Shown here: positions 1 through 8,019 of the stretch, one piece after another
Numbering within the stretch: the stretch's first letter is position 1
Layout of the letters: each line of letters begins with the position of its first letter
NCBI GenBank assembly: GCA_016872495.1
Contig: VGZT01000012.1
Location: 1-52,509, forward strand
Reading direction: 5' to 3'
Length of the DNA stretch: 52,509 nt
Origin: SAR202 cluster bacterium
GTDB lineage: Bacteria; Chloroflexota; Dehalococcoidia; Lucifugimonadales; Lucifugimonadaceae
Notes under the pieces: generated by a model
Seen by the model: the letters and a program-made list of their open reading frames with translations, nothing else
Databases searched by the model: none
Told to the model about the DNA's origin: nothing
Position numbers and translations under genes: made by a program

Positions 1-2
1 AG

Positions 3-284
3 AAGATCTCGCCGCTCGAAGTGGACGCCGTCCTGCTCAAGCACCCGGCGGTGGCGGAGGCGGTCTGCTTTGCGTTTCCCGACCAGAAGTACGGCGAGGT
101 CGTGCACGCGGCCGTTGTACTGAAGTCGACGGCGCGGCCGGAGGACATCCAGGCTTTCTGTCGTGAACAGCTGGCGGCCTTCAAGGTGCCGGAGCGAATT
201 CACGTGGCGGACAAGTTGCCCCGGACGGCGACCGGCAAGATCCAGAGGCGTCACGTGGCCGCGGCATTCGCGGAAAAGGCCTGA
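3..284 (+). CDS. Acyl-CoA synthetase/AMP-dependent ligase, C-terminal fragment
   Basis: The frame is already open at the window edge, so only about the last 93 residues are present. They resemble the C-terminal lid domain of adenylate-forming acid-CoA ligases: a KISPLEVD entry, a HPAVAEAVCF strand and ATGKIQRR near the end, whose lysine is the adenylation-step catalytic residue in this family. A GTG at 21 could pass for a start, but the homologous segment begins upstream of it, so the gene is cut by the window rather than short. The carboxylic acid substrate cannot be read from this piece. Family assignment is firm; function beyond ligase is unknown. Confidence 0.85.
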   Translation, partial: KISPLEVDAVLLKHPAVAEAVCFAFPDQKYGEVVHAAVVLKSTARPEDIQAFCREQLAAFKVPERIHVADKLPRTATGKIQRRHVAAAFAEKA

Positions 285-290
285 AGCCGG

Positions 291-625
291 GAATAGCCCC
301 GTCAGTGGGTTCCAGGGCCGCCTGCCGGTCACGGCCTCCAGCATCGCCTGGATGTAGCCCTGGGCGAAGATCCGTGAACGATAGCGTTTTCGCAGGCGAC
401 GAGTTTCAGTCCGAACGCCGCGTTGCGCGTGCGTAGCGCGACGTAATCGTCACATGAGCTTCGGGCCTTGCCGTGCGACTGGTCGGTGCCTGTTAGCATC
501 CCGGTCCCGTGGCCCGGGTACACCACGATGTTCCTGACGCCCAGCTGAGCGGAGGTCTTCAGCGCCTCGTTGGTCGCGTTCCTGACGGCCCATGCGGCCT
601 TCGTCTATGCCCTGCCTCGATCTGG
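291..625 (-). pseudogene. Possible decayed gene remnant downstream of mgtE
   Basis: No intact gene fits this 357-base gap. On the minus strand one frame reads as protein-like text (NEALKTSAQLGVRNIVVYPG ... GHGTGMLTG ... DDYVALRTRNAAFG) from about 590 to 375. The protein-like reading then moves to another frame (IFAQGYIQAMLEAVTGRRPW) at about 370-310. The upstream end runs into a stop codon, and the downstream frame continues antisense into the ligase gene. This suggests the 3' part of a gene broken by at least one frameshift. I do not recognise the family; it is loosely reminiscent of sugar-phosphate isomerases but not convincingly. It could also be chance. Confidence 0.3.
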
Positions 626-641
626 TGCGGTCGTAGGCGGA

Positions 642-2024
642 CTAGGCCACCCCGCGGAAGAAGCCGAGGAACAGCGTCGCGAGGCCCAGGTAGACGACCA
701 GCCCGAAGATGTCGGTAACCGTGGTGATCAACACTGCCGATGCGGTGGCGGGGTCGATCTTCACAGCCTTGAGCCCCATGGGCACGAGCACTCCGCTCGC
801 GCCGGCCACGAGCAGGTTCAGCATCATGGAGCCGGCCAGGACCGTAGCAAGGTAGACGTCGTGGCGCCATAGCCAGCACACGATCCCGAGGATGGCCGCG
901 GTGAGGAGGCCTTGCGTCATGGCGAGCGCGCCCTCGCGCAGGATCATGCGCCGGGTGTCGCGCCCGGTCACTTCTTGAAGCGCGAGTGAGCGTACGACCA
1001 CCGTGACGGTCTGGACACCGGCAATGCCGGCCTGGCCGACGATGATGGGGATGAATACGGCCAGGATTGCCAGCTTGGAAATGGCCGGCTGGAAAATACT
1101 CACGACAAAGCCGGCCGCGATCACCGAGGCCAGCTGAACCATTAGCCACGGGAAGCGGTTCTTGATCGACGCCCACAGCGGCCCGATCGGGCGGTCCTGC
1201 CCGTCGATGCCCACCATGCGGTACATGTCCTCGGTCGCTTCCTCTTCGACGACCTTCACCATGTCCTCGACCGCGATCACGCCCTGCAGGCGCCCGGCCG
1301 CGTTTACGACCGGGACGCTGCCGAGCTGGTAGCGCTCCATCAGCCGTGCGCACTCTTCCTTGTCGGTGCCCGTGAGGACGGAAACGACCTCGGTGTCCAT
1401 GATGTCGACGAGGCGGGCGTTGGGCGCGGCGATGATCAGGTCGCTCAGTTCAAGCCGGCCGACAAGCTTCCCCTGGCTGTCGACCACAAACAGGTTGTGC
1501 ATCAACCGTGGCCGGTATCCGGACGATTTCACGACCTGGAGAGCATGTGACGCGTTCAGCGTCTCGCGCAGGCCCAGGACCTCCGGCGTCATGAGGCCGC
1601 CAGCTTCATCCGCCCGGTAGGTCAGGAGGTCGCTCACGACATTCGAGTTCCGCATGCCGGCCATGATCTGCGAGGCTTCAGATAGCGACATGCCGCGCAA
1701 GACGTCGGCGGCCACGTGTGGGGGGGCGCTGTCCAGGGCAACGGTGAGCCGCGCGATATCGACCGCGCCCGACGTCAGCACGTCCTTCCGATCATGAACG
1801 TGCTGGAGGAGGGACATGAGCACGTCCGGGGCAAGCGACCCGAGGATCACACGCCGCGTCTTATCGTCCATCTCTTCGATGACGCTGGCACGATCCGGGG
1901 CGGGGAGGCCTTCGAGCCTGGCGACCGCCCCCTCGCTATCGCCCTGTTTTACTTCGCGCGCGATGGAACGCTGAATGACATCAAGGTTGTTACCGGCAAC
2001 AACGGCCCCGGCGGCGTCCGCCAT
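642..2024 (-). CDS. mgtE: Magnesium transporter MgtE
   Basis: Inner-membrane Mg2+ channel/transporter of about 460 residues, the usual family length. Order of domains: N-terminal superhelical MgtE_N region (about 1-130), tandem CBS domains that sense Mg2+ (about 135-260; note LMTPEVLGLRE and YQLGSVPVVN), a connecting helix, then a C-terminal membrane domain of five helices including the conserved PIIVGQAGIAGVQ and later DIFGLVVYLGLA. The start is placed at ATG 2024 because it follows a GGAG Shine-Dalgarno and begins where the family begins; the open frame extends about 60 codons further without homology. It stands alone on the minus strand, and no Mg-riboswitch pattern was recognised upstream. 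Confidence 0.93.
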   Translation of the reverse strand: MADAAGAVVAGNNLDVIQRSIAREVKQGDSEGAVARLEGLPAPDRASVIEEMDDKTRRVILGSLAPDVLMSLLQHVHDRKDVLTSGAVDIARLTVALDSAPPHVAADVLRGMSLSEASQIMAGMRNSNVVSDLLTYRADEAGGLMTPEVLGLRETLNASHALQVVKSSGYRPRLMHNLFVVDSQGKLVGRLELSDLIIAAPNARLVDIMDTEVVSVLTGTDKEECARLMERYQLGSVPVVNAAGRLQGVIAVEDMVKVVEEEATEDMYRMVGIDGQDRPIGPLWASIKNRFPWLMVQLASVIAAGFVVSIFQPAISKLAILAVFIPIIVGQAGIAGVQTVTVVVRSLALQEVTGRDTRRMILREGALAMTQGLLTAAILGIVCWLWRHDVYLATVLAGSMMLNLLVAGASGVLVPMGLKAVKIDPATASAVLITTVTDIFGLVVYLGLATLFLGFFRGVA

Positions 2025-2320
2025 AGAGGTCTCCACTGAAATACACGGGCGGCCTGGCGAGGGTCGACAACTACTGAGTCCCGACAGGCCGGTTCCTGAC
2101 CGCATCAATCGAATGCGACGACGATAGTAGGGCTGATACAGCCGTGTAACGCTAGACGTTTCCGGGCGCGGTTTTGGCTGTTTTCGTGCGGGCGTCCCCA
2201 GATAGGAAGTCAAATCTGGGCGAGGCCCGATGTGCCATCGATTTCATAGCCCTACAACTGACCGCGATCATGGTCCGCGGGACCACAACCAGTTGAGGAA
2301 TTAGCCAGACGAGTTAGCGG
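2025..2320. other. Intergenic region between mgtE and tauE-like gene
   Basis: About 296 bases without a recognisable gene separate two minus-strand genes. A perfect inverted repeat, TGGTCC-gcg-GGACCA at 2271-2285, lies 36-50 bases past the stop of the tauE-like gene and could act as a weak terminator hairpin, but no T tract follows. The mgtE promoter should lie between about 2040 and 2200; I could not fix a convincing -35/-10 pair. Confidence 0.4.
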
Positions 2321-3169
2321 TCAAAACGCGAGAACCGTCCGATAGATGATCAGCGGCAACATTGCGGTGAGAATCAGCGCGATGACGAGCCGCAGGAGGT
2401 TCGGGCGGAGGCGCCCGGTAAGGCTGGCGCCTGCGCCTGCGCCCACCATTGCCGCGATGCCCATGACCAGCAGCAGCACTGGATCGAAGCTGCCGTGCAG
2501 GGCGTGGCCGGCAAAGCCGGCGACCGCCGTGAGAAGGCTGATCATGGCATTGGTACCCACCGCGTACCAGGGGTTCATCTTGAGGAACGAGACCAGGATT
2601 GGCAGCCGCAACGCTCCCAGGGTCATACCGGCGGCGCCCCCCAGCGCACCGATCGCGCCGCTCGCCGATCCATCGACCAGAAATGTTCTTGCCCGCAGGT
2701 AGGCCGTACCGGTCGGGTCCGTCCGCTGGAAGATCGGATTGTGCCGGACTGGCCTGAGAGGCGGGTGCGCCCGTTTCCAGGCGCCCTGGTAGGTGATCAC
2801 GGTCAGAATTGCGAGGATGACCGAGACCAGCGCGAGGAGGATCCAGGTCGGCACCAGGTTTGCGAAGACTGCGCCGCCGAACGTGCCGAGCATGGTGGGA
2901 AGGCCGAATATCACGACGACGCGCGGCACGACCCTGCCAGCCTTGAAATGGGGATAGATTCCCGCGATAGAGCCCAGCAGGATCACGCCCAGGCTGGTGC
3001 CTGCAGATACCAGCGGATCGAAGCCAAGCGCCAGCATCACCGGCAGCTGCACGATGCCCATCGCGGCGCCGGTCATGCCGGCGACTACGCTGACCAGGAG
3101 TGAGAGTACGCCCAGGCCGACGATCTGGAGGCCGCTGGCGTTAACCGATGAGGCAAAGCCGAGGTCGAT
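2321..3169 (-). CDS. TauE/SafE family sulfite/anion exporter-like permease
   Basis: Integral membrane protein of the TauE/SafE (DUF81) family, whose members move sulfite, sulfoacetate or related organosulfur anions out of the cell. Two homologous halves are visible: an N-terminal one opening with LLVSVVAGMTGAAMGIVQLP and a second with GAIGALGGAAGMTLGALRLP, each followed by hydrophobic helices (about eight in all). The start is a problem. No ATG, GTG or TTG lies in frame near the expected N-terminus. The best-placed codon is an ATC at 3167-3169 preceded by AGGA; a CTG at 3220 is the other option, and an ATG pair at 3211-3216 is out of frame. It is divergent from the aminotransferase at 3306. 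Substrate is not established. Confidence 0.75.
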   Translation of the reverse strand: MDLGFASSVNASGLQIVGLGVLSLLVSVVAGMTGAAMGIVQLPVMLALGFDPLVSAGTSLGVILLGSIAGIYPHFKAGRVVPRVVVIFGLPTMLGTFGGAVFANLVPTWILLALVSVILAILTVITYQGAWKRAHPPLRPVRHNPIFQRTDPTGTAYLRARTFLVDGSASGAIGALGGAAGMTLGALRLPILVSFLKMNPWYAVGTNAMISLLTAVAGFAGHALHGSFDPVLLLVMGIAAMVGAGAGASLTGRLRPNLLRLVIALILTAMLPLIIYRTVLAF

Positions 3170-3265
3170 GGCCGTCCTGCCCTGGAACTGTGAGCGCTGA
3201 CCCGAGGCCGCATCATACAGGCCGTTTCGGGTTTCCCGGGCGCAGGCTGGAGTCGAGTGCTTCGA

Positions 3266-3271
3266 TATACT
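3266..3271 (+). promoter_or_regulatory. Candidate -10 box for aminotransferase gene
   Basis: TATACT lies in the short divergent spacer, about 35 bases before the TTG start at 3306 and before its GGGAG ribosome site. The -35 position (about 3243) matches consensus poorly, so this is only a suggestion. Confidence 0.25.
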
Positions 3272-3305
3272 CGTGCCGTTTAGGCAACCGAGCGGGAGAA
3301 ACCAC

Positions 3306-4694
3306 TTGCCCAAAAACGTCCGCGTTCCGATCGCAAACGACAGCGTTGGGCTCCATTTCGCGGCGGTTGAGCACCTGTTCGTCGGCATGACGAACGCGGC
3401 CCAGCTGAAGGAGGAAGGCGGCCCGCTGATCCTCGTTGACAGCAAAGGGATCTGGGTCAAAGACATCGAGGGCCGGGAGTTCATCGACGGCATCTCGGGC
3501 ATGTACTTCAGGAACGCGGGCCACGGCAGGGAGGAGATCGCGAAGGCCGTCTACGAACAGCTGGCAAAAGTGAGCATGCACGTATACGCGGGGAGCACGC
3601 CTTCGACGGTACGCCTGGCGACCAGGCTGGCGGAGCTCACGCCGGGCTCGTTGAGCCGGACCTTCTTCACGCAGGGAGGGTCCGAGGCGAACGAGACCTC
3701 GATGAAGATGGCGCAGTCGTATCACAACCGCACGGGCGGCAAGGGTCGCTACAAGGTGATCTCTCGCCGCGGGTCGTATCACGGCGGCACCTACGGGACG
3801 CAATGGCTGGGCGACCACCCGGGCTTTCCGAGGACCGAGTTCCAGCCGGTGCCGGCCCACGTAGTACACGTGCCACAGCCTAACCCGTACCGGTGCGAGT
3901 TCGGCAGCAGGACGCCCGAGGAGTGCGCCGAGAAGTGTGCCAACGCCATCGAGCAGGCGATCCTCATGCACGGGCCAGACTCGGTTTCAGCCGTGCTTGG
4001 CGAGCCGGTTTCACAACCCCTTGGAGGGGTTGTCCCTCACGATTCATACTGGCCCCGGGTCCGCGAGATCTGCGACCGGTACGGCGCCCTGCTCATATTT
4101 GACGAGGTGATCACCGGGTTCGGGCGCCTCGGCACGTGGTTCGGCGCCGACTTCGTCGGCGTCGTCCCCGACATAATGAGCTTCGCCAAGGGCGTCACGA
4201 GCGGGTACTTCCCGATGGGCGGCTCGATCGCTCGCAAGGAGATCGCCGACGTATTCAACGGGGGCCCCGAGGCGACCTTCAAGCACATGTTCACGTACAC
4301 CGGGCACCCGGCCGGCGCGGCAGCCGCGCTGAAGAACCTGGAAATCATCGAGCGCGAAAAGCTGGTCGAAAACGCGCGGGCGCGCGGAGAACAGTTGCGC
4401 GCGCGCCTGCACGAGATGAAAGAGAAGCACCCCATCATCGGCGACGTGCGGGGCACCGGGCTCATCCAGGGCATCGAATTCGTCAAGGACCGCGCCACAA
4501 AGGAACATTTCGACCCGAAAGTGAAGCTGAACGCGCGGCTCACGGCGGCGCTTTCAAAGCGCAAGGTCTGGATCCGCGTCCCGGCGTTCATCCTCCCGAT
4601 TGCGCCCCCCCTGGTCATCTCGTCCGATGAGCTGGATCAGCTTGCGACCGCCATCGACGAATCGATCACTGAGGTCGAACGCACCGTCCTCTAG
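3306..4694 (+). CDS. Class III (omega) aminotransferase
   Basis: PLP-dependent fold-type I aminotransferase of about 462 residues. Visible landmarks: FFTQGGSEANETSMKMA (cofactor phosphate region), ISRRGSYHGGTYGT, the PLP-ring aspartate in DEVITGFGR (about D266), and the Schiff-base lysine in SFAKGVTSGY (about K295). It transfers an amino group from a terminal amine or omega-amino acid to pyruvate or a 2-oxo acid. TTG 3306 is preferred as start because GGGAG lies eight bases before it; a GTG at 3273 has none. The divergent TauE-like exporter makes taurine:pyruvate aminotransferase a reasonable but unproven guess; beta-alanine or 4-aminobutyrate type activity is equally possible. Confidence 0.9.
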   Translation: MPKNVRVPIANDSVGLHFAAVEHLFVGMTNAAQLKEEGGPLILVDSKGIWVKDIEGREFIDGISGMYFRNAGHGREEIAKAVYEQLAKVSMHVYAGSTPSTVRLATRLAELTPGSLSRTFFTQGGSEANETSMKMAQSYHNRTGGKGRYKVISRRGSYHGGTYGTQWLGDHPGFPRTEFQPVPAHVVHVPQPNPYRCEFGSRTPEECAEKCANAIEQAILMHGPDSVSAVLGEPVSQPLGGVVPHDSYWPRVREICDRYGALLIFDEVITGFGRLGTWFGADFVGVVPDIMSFAKGVTSGYFPMGGSIARKEIADVFNGGPEATFKHMFTYTGHPAGAAAALKNLEIIEREKLVENARARGEQLRARLHEMKEKHPIIGDVRGTGLIQGIEFVKDRATKEHFDPKVKLNARLTAALSKRKVWIRVPAFILPIAPPLVISSDELDQLATAIDESITEVERTVL

Positions 4695-4758
4695 CGGCCC
4701 GCCCCTTGTACCGGGCGAATCAGGAACGCGCGCCGCGCCCTCGAATGGCTCGGGAACC

Positions 4759-5118
4759 GTGGCCGGACTACTGGCCGGCTCATGCGGCGTGCTTTACGAC
4801 GAACGGATATCCAGGGCGGTCGATGTCTGGAACGCCCTGCCGTTCCTCTCAATCGCGATCCCGGCTGAAATGACCCTCGGCCAGGGCGTGGGAGTCGTCA
4901 CGGCACTCCTCGCCTTCGCCGCCTGGGGGAACATGGTGTCCGAGGGTCGGGAGTACCTGGGCGCGGCCTGGTGGATCGCCTTCTTCCCGGGGCTCGCGAT
5001 CTTCCTGGCGGTCATGCCGTTCAATTTCTTGGGCGGCTGGATGCGGGACCGCCCTCCCCCGCGGCTCTGGCAGGTGCAGTCGACCCATTCCGCAAGTTCG
5101 TGCAGAATAGGCGGCTGA
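4759..5118 (+). pseudogene. Internally deleted dipeptide ABC transporter permease (DppC/OppC-like) remnant
   Basis: One frame retains two separated pieces of a DppC/OppC-type inner-membrane permease. The first (AGLLAG ... ISRAVDVWNALPFLSIAI, about 4760-4865) corresponds to the early transmembrane part. The second (WGNMVSEGREYLGAAWWIAF ... FPGLAIFLAVMPFNFLGG, about 4925-5065) is the typical C-terminus. The central EAA-loop region that contacts the ATPase is missing, so they are joined by a deletion of well over 100 codons. There is no plausible start or ribosome site, and the reading frame continues past the family's normal end. It follows the aminotransferase and precedes a peptidase wreck, suggesting a dying peptide-use cluster. 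Confidence 0.75.
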
Positions 5119-5380
5119 ACGATGGCAATTCCAGCGGCACATACACACACGCCATCCGGCAAGAAGCGAGCCAGCGGCCGAGACCAGCGCCGTCACCTCC
5201 GCCATGTTCTTGCCCGATGAGCAGATCGAACCTATTTTCACCGAGACGGTATGCGCCACCGATGAAGCGATCATCAACGCGGTGGTGGCCAACGCGAGCA
5301 TGACTGGGCGCGAAGGCCACGTGGTGCTCTCGCTTCCACACGAGGAGCTAAAGCAAGTGATGCGAAGGAACGACCGATGA
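5106..5380 (+). pseudogene. P1 family (S58, DmpA-like) peptidase C-terminal remnant
   Basis: From 5203 an open stretch reads MFLPDEQIEPIFTETVCATD, then DEAIINAVVAN, ASMTGREGHVVLSLPHEEL and a normal stop at 5378-5380. This matches the C-terminus of S58 peptidases/D-aminopeptidases (DmpA, beta-peptidyl aminopeptidase), N-terminal-nucleophile enzymes that trim N-terminal residues. Just upstream in another frame is NDGNSSGTY (5118-5144), resembling the conserved GNGSGD segment of the same family, so there is at least one frameshift. The rest of the enzyme, including the self-cleavage serine, is absent. Its stop still overlaps the MFS start as ATGA, a fossil of operon coupling. Confidence 0.7.
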
Positions 5381-6645
5381 CGGTGCGCAGCCGGCAAGCC
5401 GCTGCACCTCCGGCGCCCGCGACTGGTGAGGAACAGGTGGTCCGGCGCGAGTCGCCGAAGCTGATGTTCGGGCTGTCGGCCGGGCACGCCGTCAAGCACT
5501 TCTGCCAGAGCTCGTTCCTGGTACTGCTCCCGAGCATCAGGAACACGCTGGGACTGTCCGACGTCGCGGTCGGGGGCATGTACACGGCCCAGCAGGTCGC
5601 GGGCGGTTCGGCCAACGCGCCCGCGGGCGTGCTCGCAGATATGTTCAGACGACGGGTCGCATTGATCCTGACGGCGAGCATGGCCATGGTCGCGCTGGGG
5701 TACTTCCTGGTCGGAATAACCCCGTGGTACCCGTTGTTGCTGGCAGCCGTGGTTTTAACCGGCGCCGGTACGTCGCTCTGGCACTCGCCGGCCTTCGCCA
5801 CGTTGGCCGCGCGCTACCCGGACCGCAAGGGGCTGGCGATGGCCGCCCACCTGACCGGTGCCCAGATCGGCGACACCCTTGCGCCCGTCCTGACCGGGCT
5901 GGCACTGGGCGGCATCGCGCTGATCGGCTTTCAATGGGCGGGCGTCCACTGGCGCACGATCGCGTTGTTCCTGGTGATCCCCGCCGGCGCGACCGCCCTT
6001 TCAGTCTTCACGTTGTTCAAGACCGGCTCGGTCGGCGCCCCGCCGAAGGTCTCGGTGCGCCAGTACCTCGGCGCCGTCCGCAGGCTCGGGAAGAACCCGG
6101 GAGTGCTGGGCATGGTCGCCCTGCACGCGATGCGGGGCGCTACTCACACGTCTTTCCAGGTGTTTCTTGTCCTGTACATGAGCGACGTACTGGGCTTCTC
6201 GCCGGTCCGCGTAGGCGTGCATATATCGCTGCTGACGCTTGCCGGAGTCATTTCCACGCCCGTCTTCGGGTCGATCTCCGACCGGATCGGCCGTAAGCCG
6301 GTCATTCTCTTCAATATGACGGCCGTAATGCTGATCGTCCTGTCTTTCGTGTGGATCGAGTCCGGGTGGCCATTCACCCTCATGATCACCCTGCTGGGAG
6401 TCGTCCTGTTCTCCGTGATGCCCACGATTACCGCGGCCGCGATGGATGTGACCGAGAAGGGGAGCGAGGGCACGTCGATCGCCATGATGTTTGCGGGCGG
6501 ATCCGTGATCGGCGCAGTCGCGCCGGTATTCGCAGGTGCCATCAACGCCCGCTGGGAGTTCCAGGGCGTGGTGATCTTCGCGGCGGCGATTGCTGCGGCC
6601 GGCGTCCTTGCCGCGCTGGTGGTCCCGATCGGCCGCCGCCGGTAA
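5377..6645 (+). CDS. Major facilitator superfamily transporter
   Basis: About 422 residues with roughly twelve hydrophobic helices in two six-helix halves and a central cytoplasmic loop, so an inner-membrane secondary transporter. The second-half loop motif GSISDRIGRKPVILF is the standard MFS signature. The N-terminal half carries VLADMFRRRVALI at the equivalent place. ATG 5377 overlaps the stop of the degraded S58 peptidase (ATGA), so it was probably once translated with it. The gene itself is full length and undamaged. Substrate is unknown; the decayed peptide-transport neighbours hint at an amino-acid, peptide or drug-like substrate but do not prove it. Confidence 0.87.
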   Translation: MTVRSRQAAAPPAPATGEEQVVRRESPKLMFGLSAGHAVKHFCQSSFLVLLPSIRNTLGLSDVAVGGMYTAQQVAGGSANAPAGVLADMFRRRVALILTASMAMVALGYFLVGITPWYPLLLAAVVLTGAGTSLWHSPAFATLAARYPDRKGLAMAAHLTGAQIGDTLAPVLTGLALGGIALIGFQWAGVHWRTIALFLVIPAGATALSVFTLFKTGSVGAPPKVSVRQYLGAVRRLGKNPGVLGMVALHAMRGATHTSFQVFLVLYMSDVLGFSPVRVGVHISLLTLAGVISTPVFGSISDRIGRKPVILFNMTAVMLIVLSFVWIESGWPFTLMITLLGVVLFSVMPTITAAAMDVTEKGSEGTSIAMMFAGGSVIGAVAPVFAGAINARWEFQGVVIFAAAIAAAGVLAALVVPIGRRR

Positions 6646-6660
6646 GTCCCGGCCTGCCGG

Positions 6661-7269
6661 CTAACCGCCCGCTGCGACCCCCGCCAGCTGCGCCTGCTCG
6701 GCCCGCTCAGCTTCCAGCCATGGGAGGAATGGTCGCCAGCTGTCGCGCATCTGCCCGACGTGAAAGAAGGCGTAGGGGTTGGGCCGCGGCGGGGCAGGCT
6801 CTCGCATGAGCTTCATGCGGGCCTCAGACGGGGTGCGGCCGGCCTTGTGGTGGTTGCACTCCGTGCAAGCGCTGACTACGTTCGTCCAGCTCTGCTGTCC
6901 TCCGCGTGAGCGGGGGATAACGTGGTCCAGGGTGAGGTGCCTGGTCTGCGTACCGCAGTACTGGCAACGGTACCCGTCGCGCACGAAGATCTCGCGCCGG
7001 GAAAGGCGCCGCTGGTGGAGCGGGCGGCGGACCATGTAGACCAGCCGGATCACCGCCGGCGCGGGCATTGCAGCGTAGGCGCTGCGAACGAAGGTCTCTG
7101 TGACATCGAGGGTTTCGGCCTTGCCACGTCCCAGCAGCGAGATCGCACGGCGAACATCGCAGATGTTCAGCGGCTGGTAATTCTGATTAAGAACCAGCAC
7201 GGGGGATCGGGTGGCCAACCTTGGAGCCGGTTGGTCACCCTCCCTGGCGTCGTTGCCCTCAGTCGTCAT
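6661..7269 (-). CDS. HNH endonuclease family protein
   Basis: About 202 residues with a C-terminal HNH domain: CQYCGT (first CxxC zinc pair), LTLDHVIPRSRGG (catalytic His), NVVSACTECNHHKAGRTPSE (second CxxC and the Asn/His). The N-terminal part (SPVLVLNQNYQPLNICDVRR) is the conserved lead-in of a widespread chromosomal HNH family found in many bacteria, whose role is not well defined; probably DNA nicking in repair rather than a homing enzyme. ATG 7269 is chosen because the AGGATGG ribosome site overlaps the stop of cvpA just upstream. It is convergent with the MFS gene 15 bases away. Confidence 0.88.
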   Translation of the reverse strand: MTTEGNDAREGDQPAPRLATRSPVLVLNQNYQPLNICDVRRAISLLGRGKAETLDVTETFVRSAYAAMPAPAVIRLVYMVRRPLHQRRLSRREIFVRDGYRCQYCGTQTRHLTLDHVIPRSRGGQQSWTNVVSACTECNHHKAGRTPSEARMKLMREPAPPRPNPYAFFHVGQMRDSWRPFLPWLEAERAEQAQLAGVAAGG

Positions 7270-7279
7270 AGCTACCATC

Positions 7280-7885
7280 CTACCGGTTGTCGATACGCGA
7301 CTCCAATATAGCGAACGCGGTCCTGAAATCGGCCGGGACAAGGCCCAGCGCGTTGGCAGGGAGCAAGTTTGAAACTTCGACCAGCACGGGAACCAGGGAC
7401 GCGCCCGTAAGCATCTCGTCGATCCTGGTACGAACGCCGCCCTTGAGGTGGTCCTCGACCGCCTGTTCGACGCGGTTCTTGTCAACGTGGTCGCCGGTCT
7501 CAAACACATAGGCGAGCCGGGCCAGCAGCATTGTCATGGCAAGCGAGATCAGGACGCCCACCGCGAGGCCAACGCCTACCCCGAGGAGGCGGTCGATCCA
7601 GCCGGTAAGGGTCACCTTCATGACGGCCTTGGCCACGCTGGTGAGGATCGACACCGCGATGAACACCGCAACGAAGATGATCACGTAGCCGATTACAGTG
7701 ATCAGGGCCTCGTTGGCTATCGAGTCGGTAAAGATCGGGACGATCCGCCCGGCGAACTGTCCGCTGAGCAGCATGGCGACGAAAACGCCTGCGACCGTCA
7801 GGCCCGTCTTCACGGCACCGCTCTTCAGCCCGTAGAGCAGGGCTGCAAGAACCAGTGCCAGAATTATCCAGTCGAAGAAGCCCAT
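7280..7885 (-). CDS. cvpA: CvpA family membrane protein
   Basis: About 201 residues with four N-terminal hydrophobic segments (from FDWIILALVLAALLYGLKSG to VGVGLAVGVLISLAMTMLLA) and a soluble amphipathic C-terminus, the CvpA layout. In Enterobacteria CvpA is needed for colicin V export and envelope stress tolerance; its molecular role is not settled. ATG 7885 puts the start directly before the first membrane helix, as in the family; upstream in-frame ATGs would add unrelated residues. It is the first gene of a two-gene unit with the HNH nuclease, and is divergent from cmk. Confidence 0.85.
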   Translation of the reverse strand: MGFFDWIILALVLAALLYGLKSGAVKTGLTVAGVFVAMLLSGQFAGRIVPIFTDSIANEALITVIGYVIIFVAVFIAVSILTSVAKAVMKVTLTGWIDRLLGVGVGLAVGVLISLAMTMLLARLAYVFETGDHVDKNRVEQAVEDHLKGGVRTRIDEMLTGASLVPVLVEVSNLLPANALGLVPADFRTAFAILESRIDNR

Positions 7886-8019
7886 GAACCGTCCCGGCGC
7901 GAACATTGTTGAATCGTGCCTGCCGGCAGCAAAAACAGGGCCGAGTTTACCATAGGACACAGGTATGATCTGGCTTTGACCGGACGTACCGCCTGGGCCC
8001 GCAAGTCCTGGGAGGCCGA

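Noticed and set aside
2025-2320. Possible Mg2+ riboswitch (M-box) before mgtE
   Set aside because: I looked for the conserved M-box elements and did not see them.
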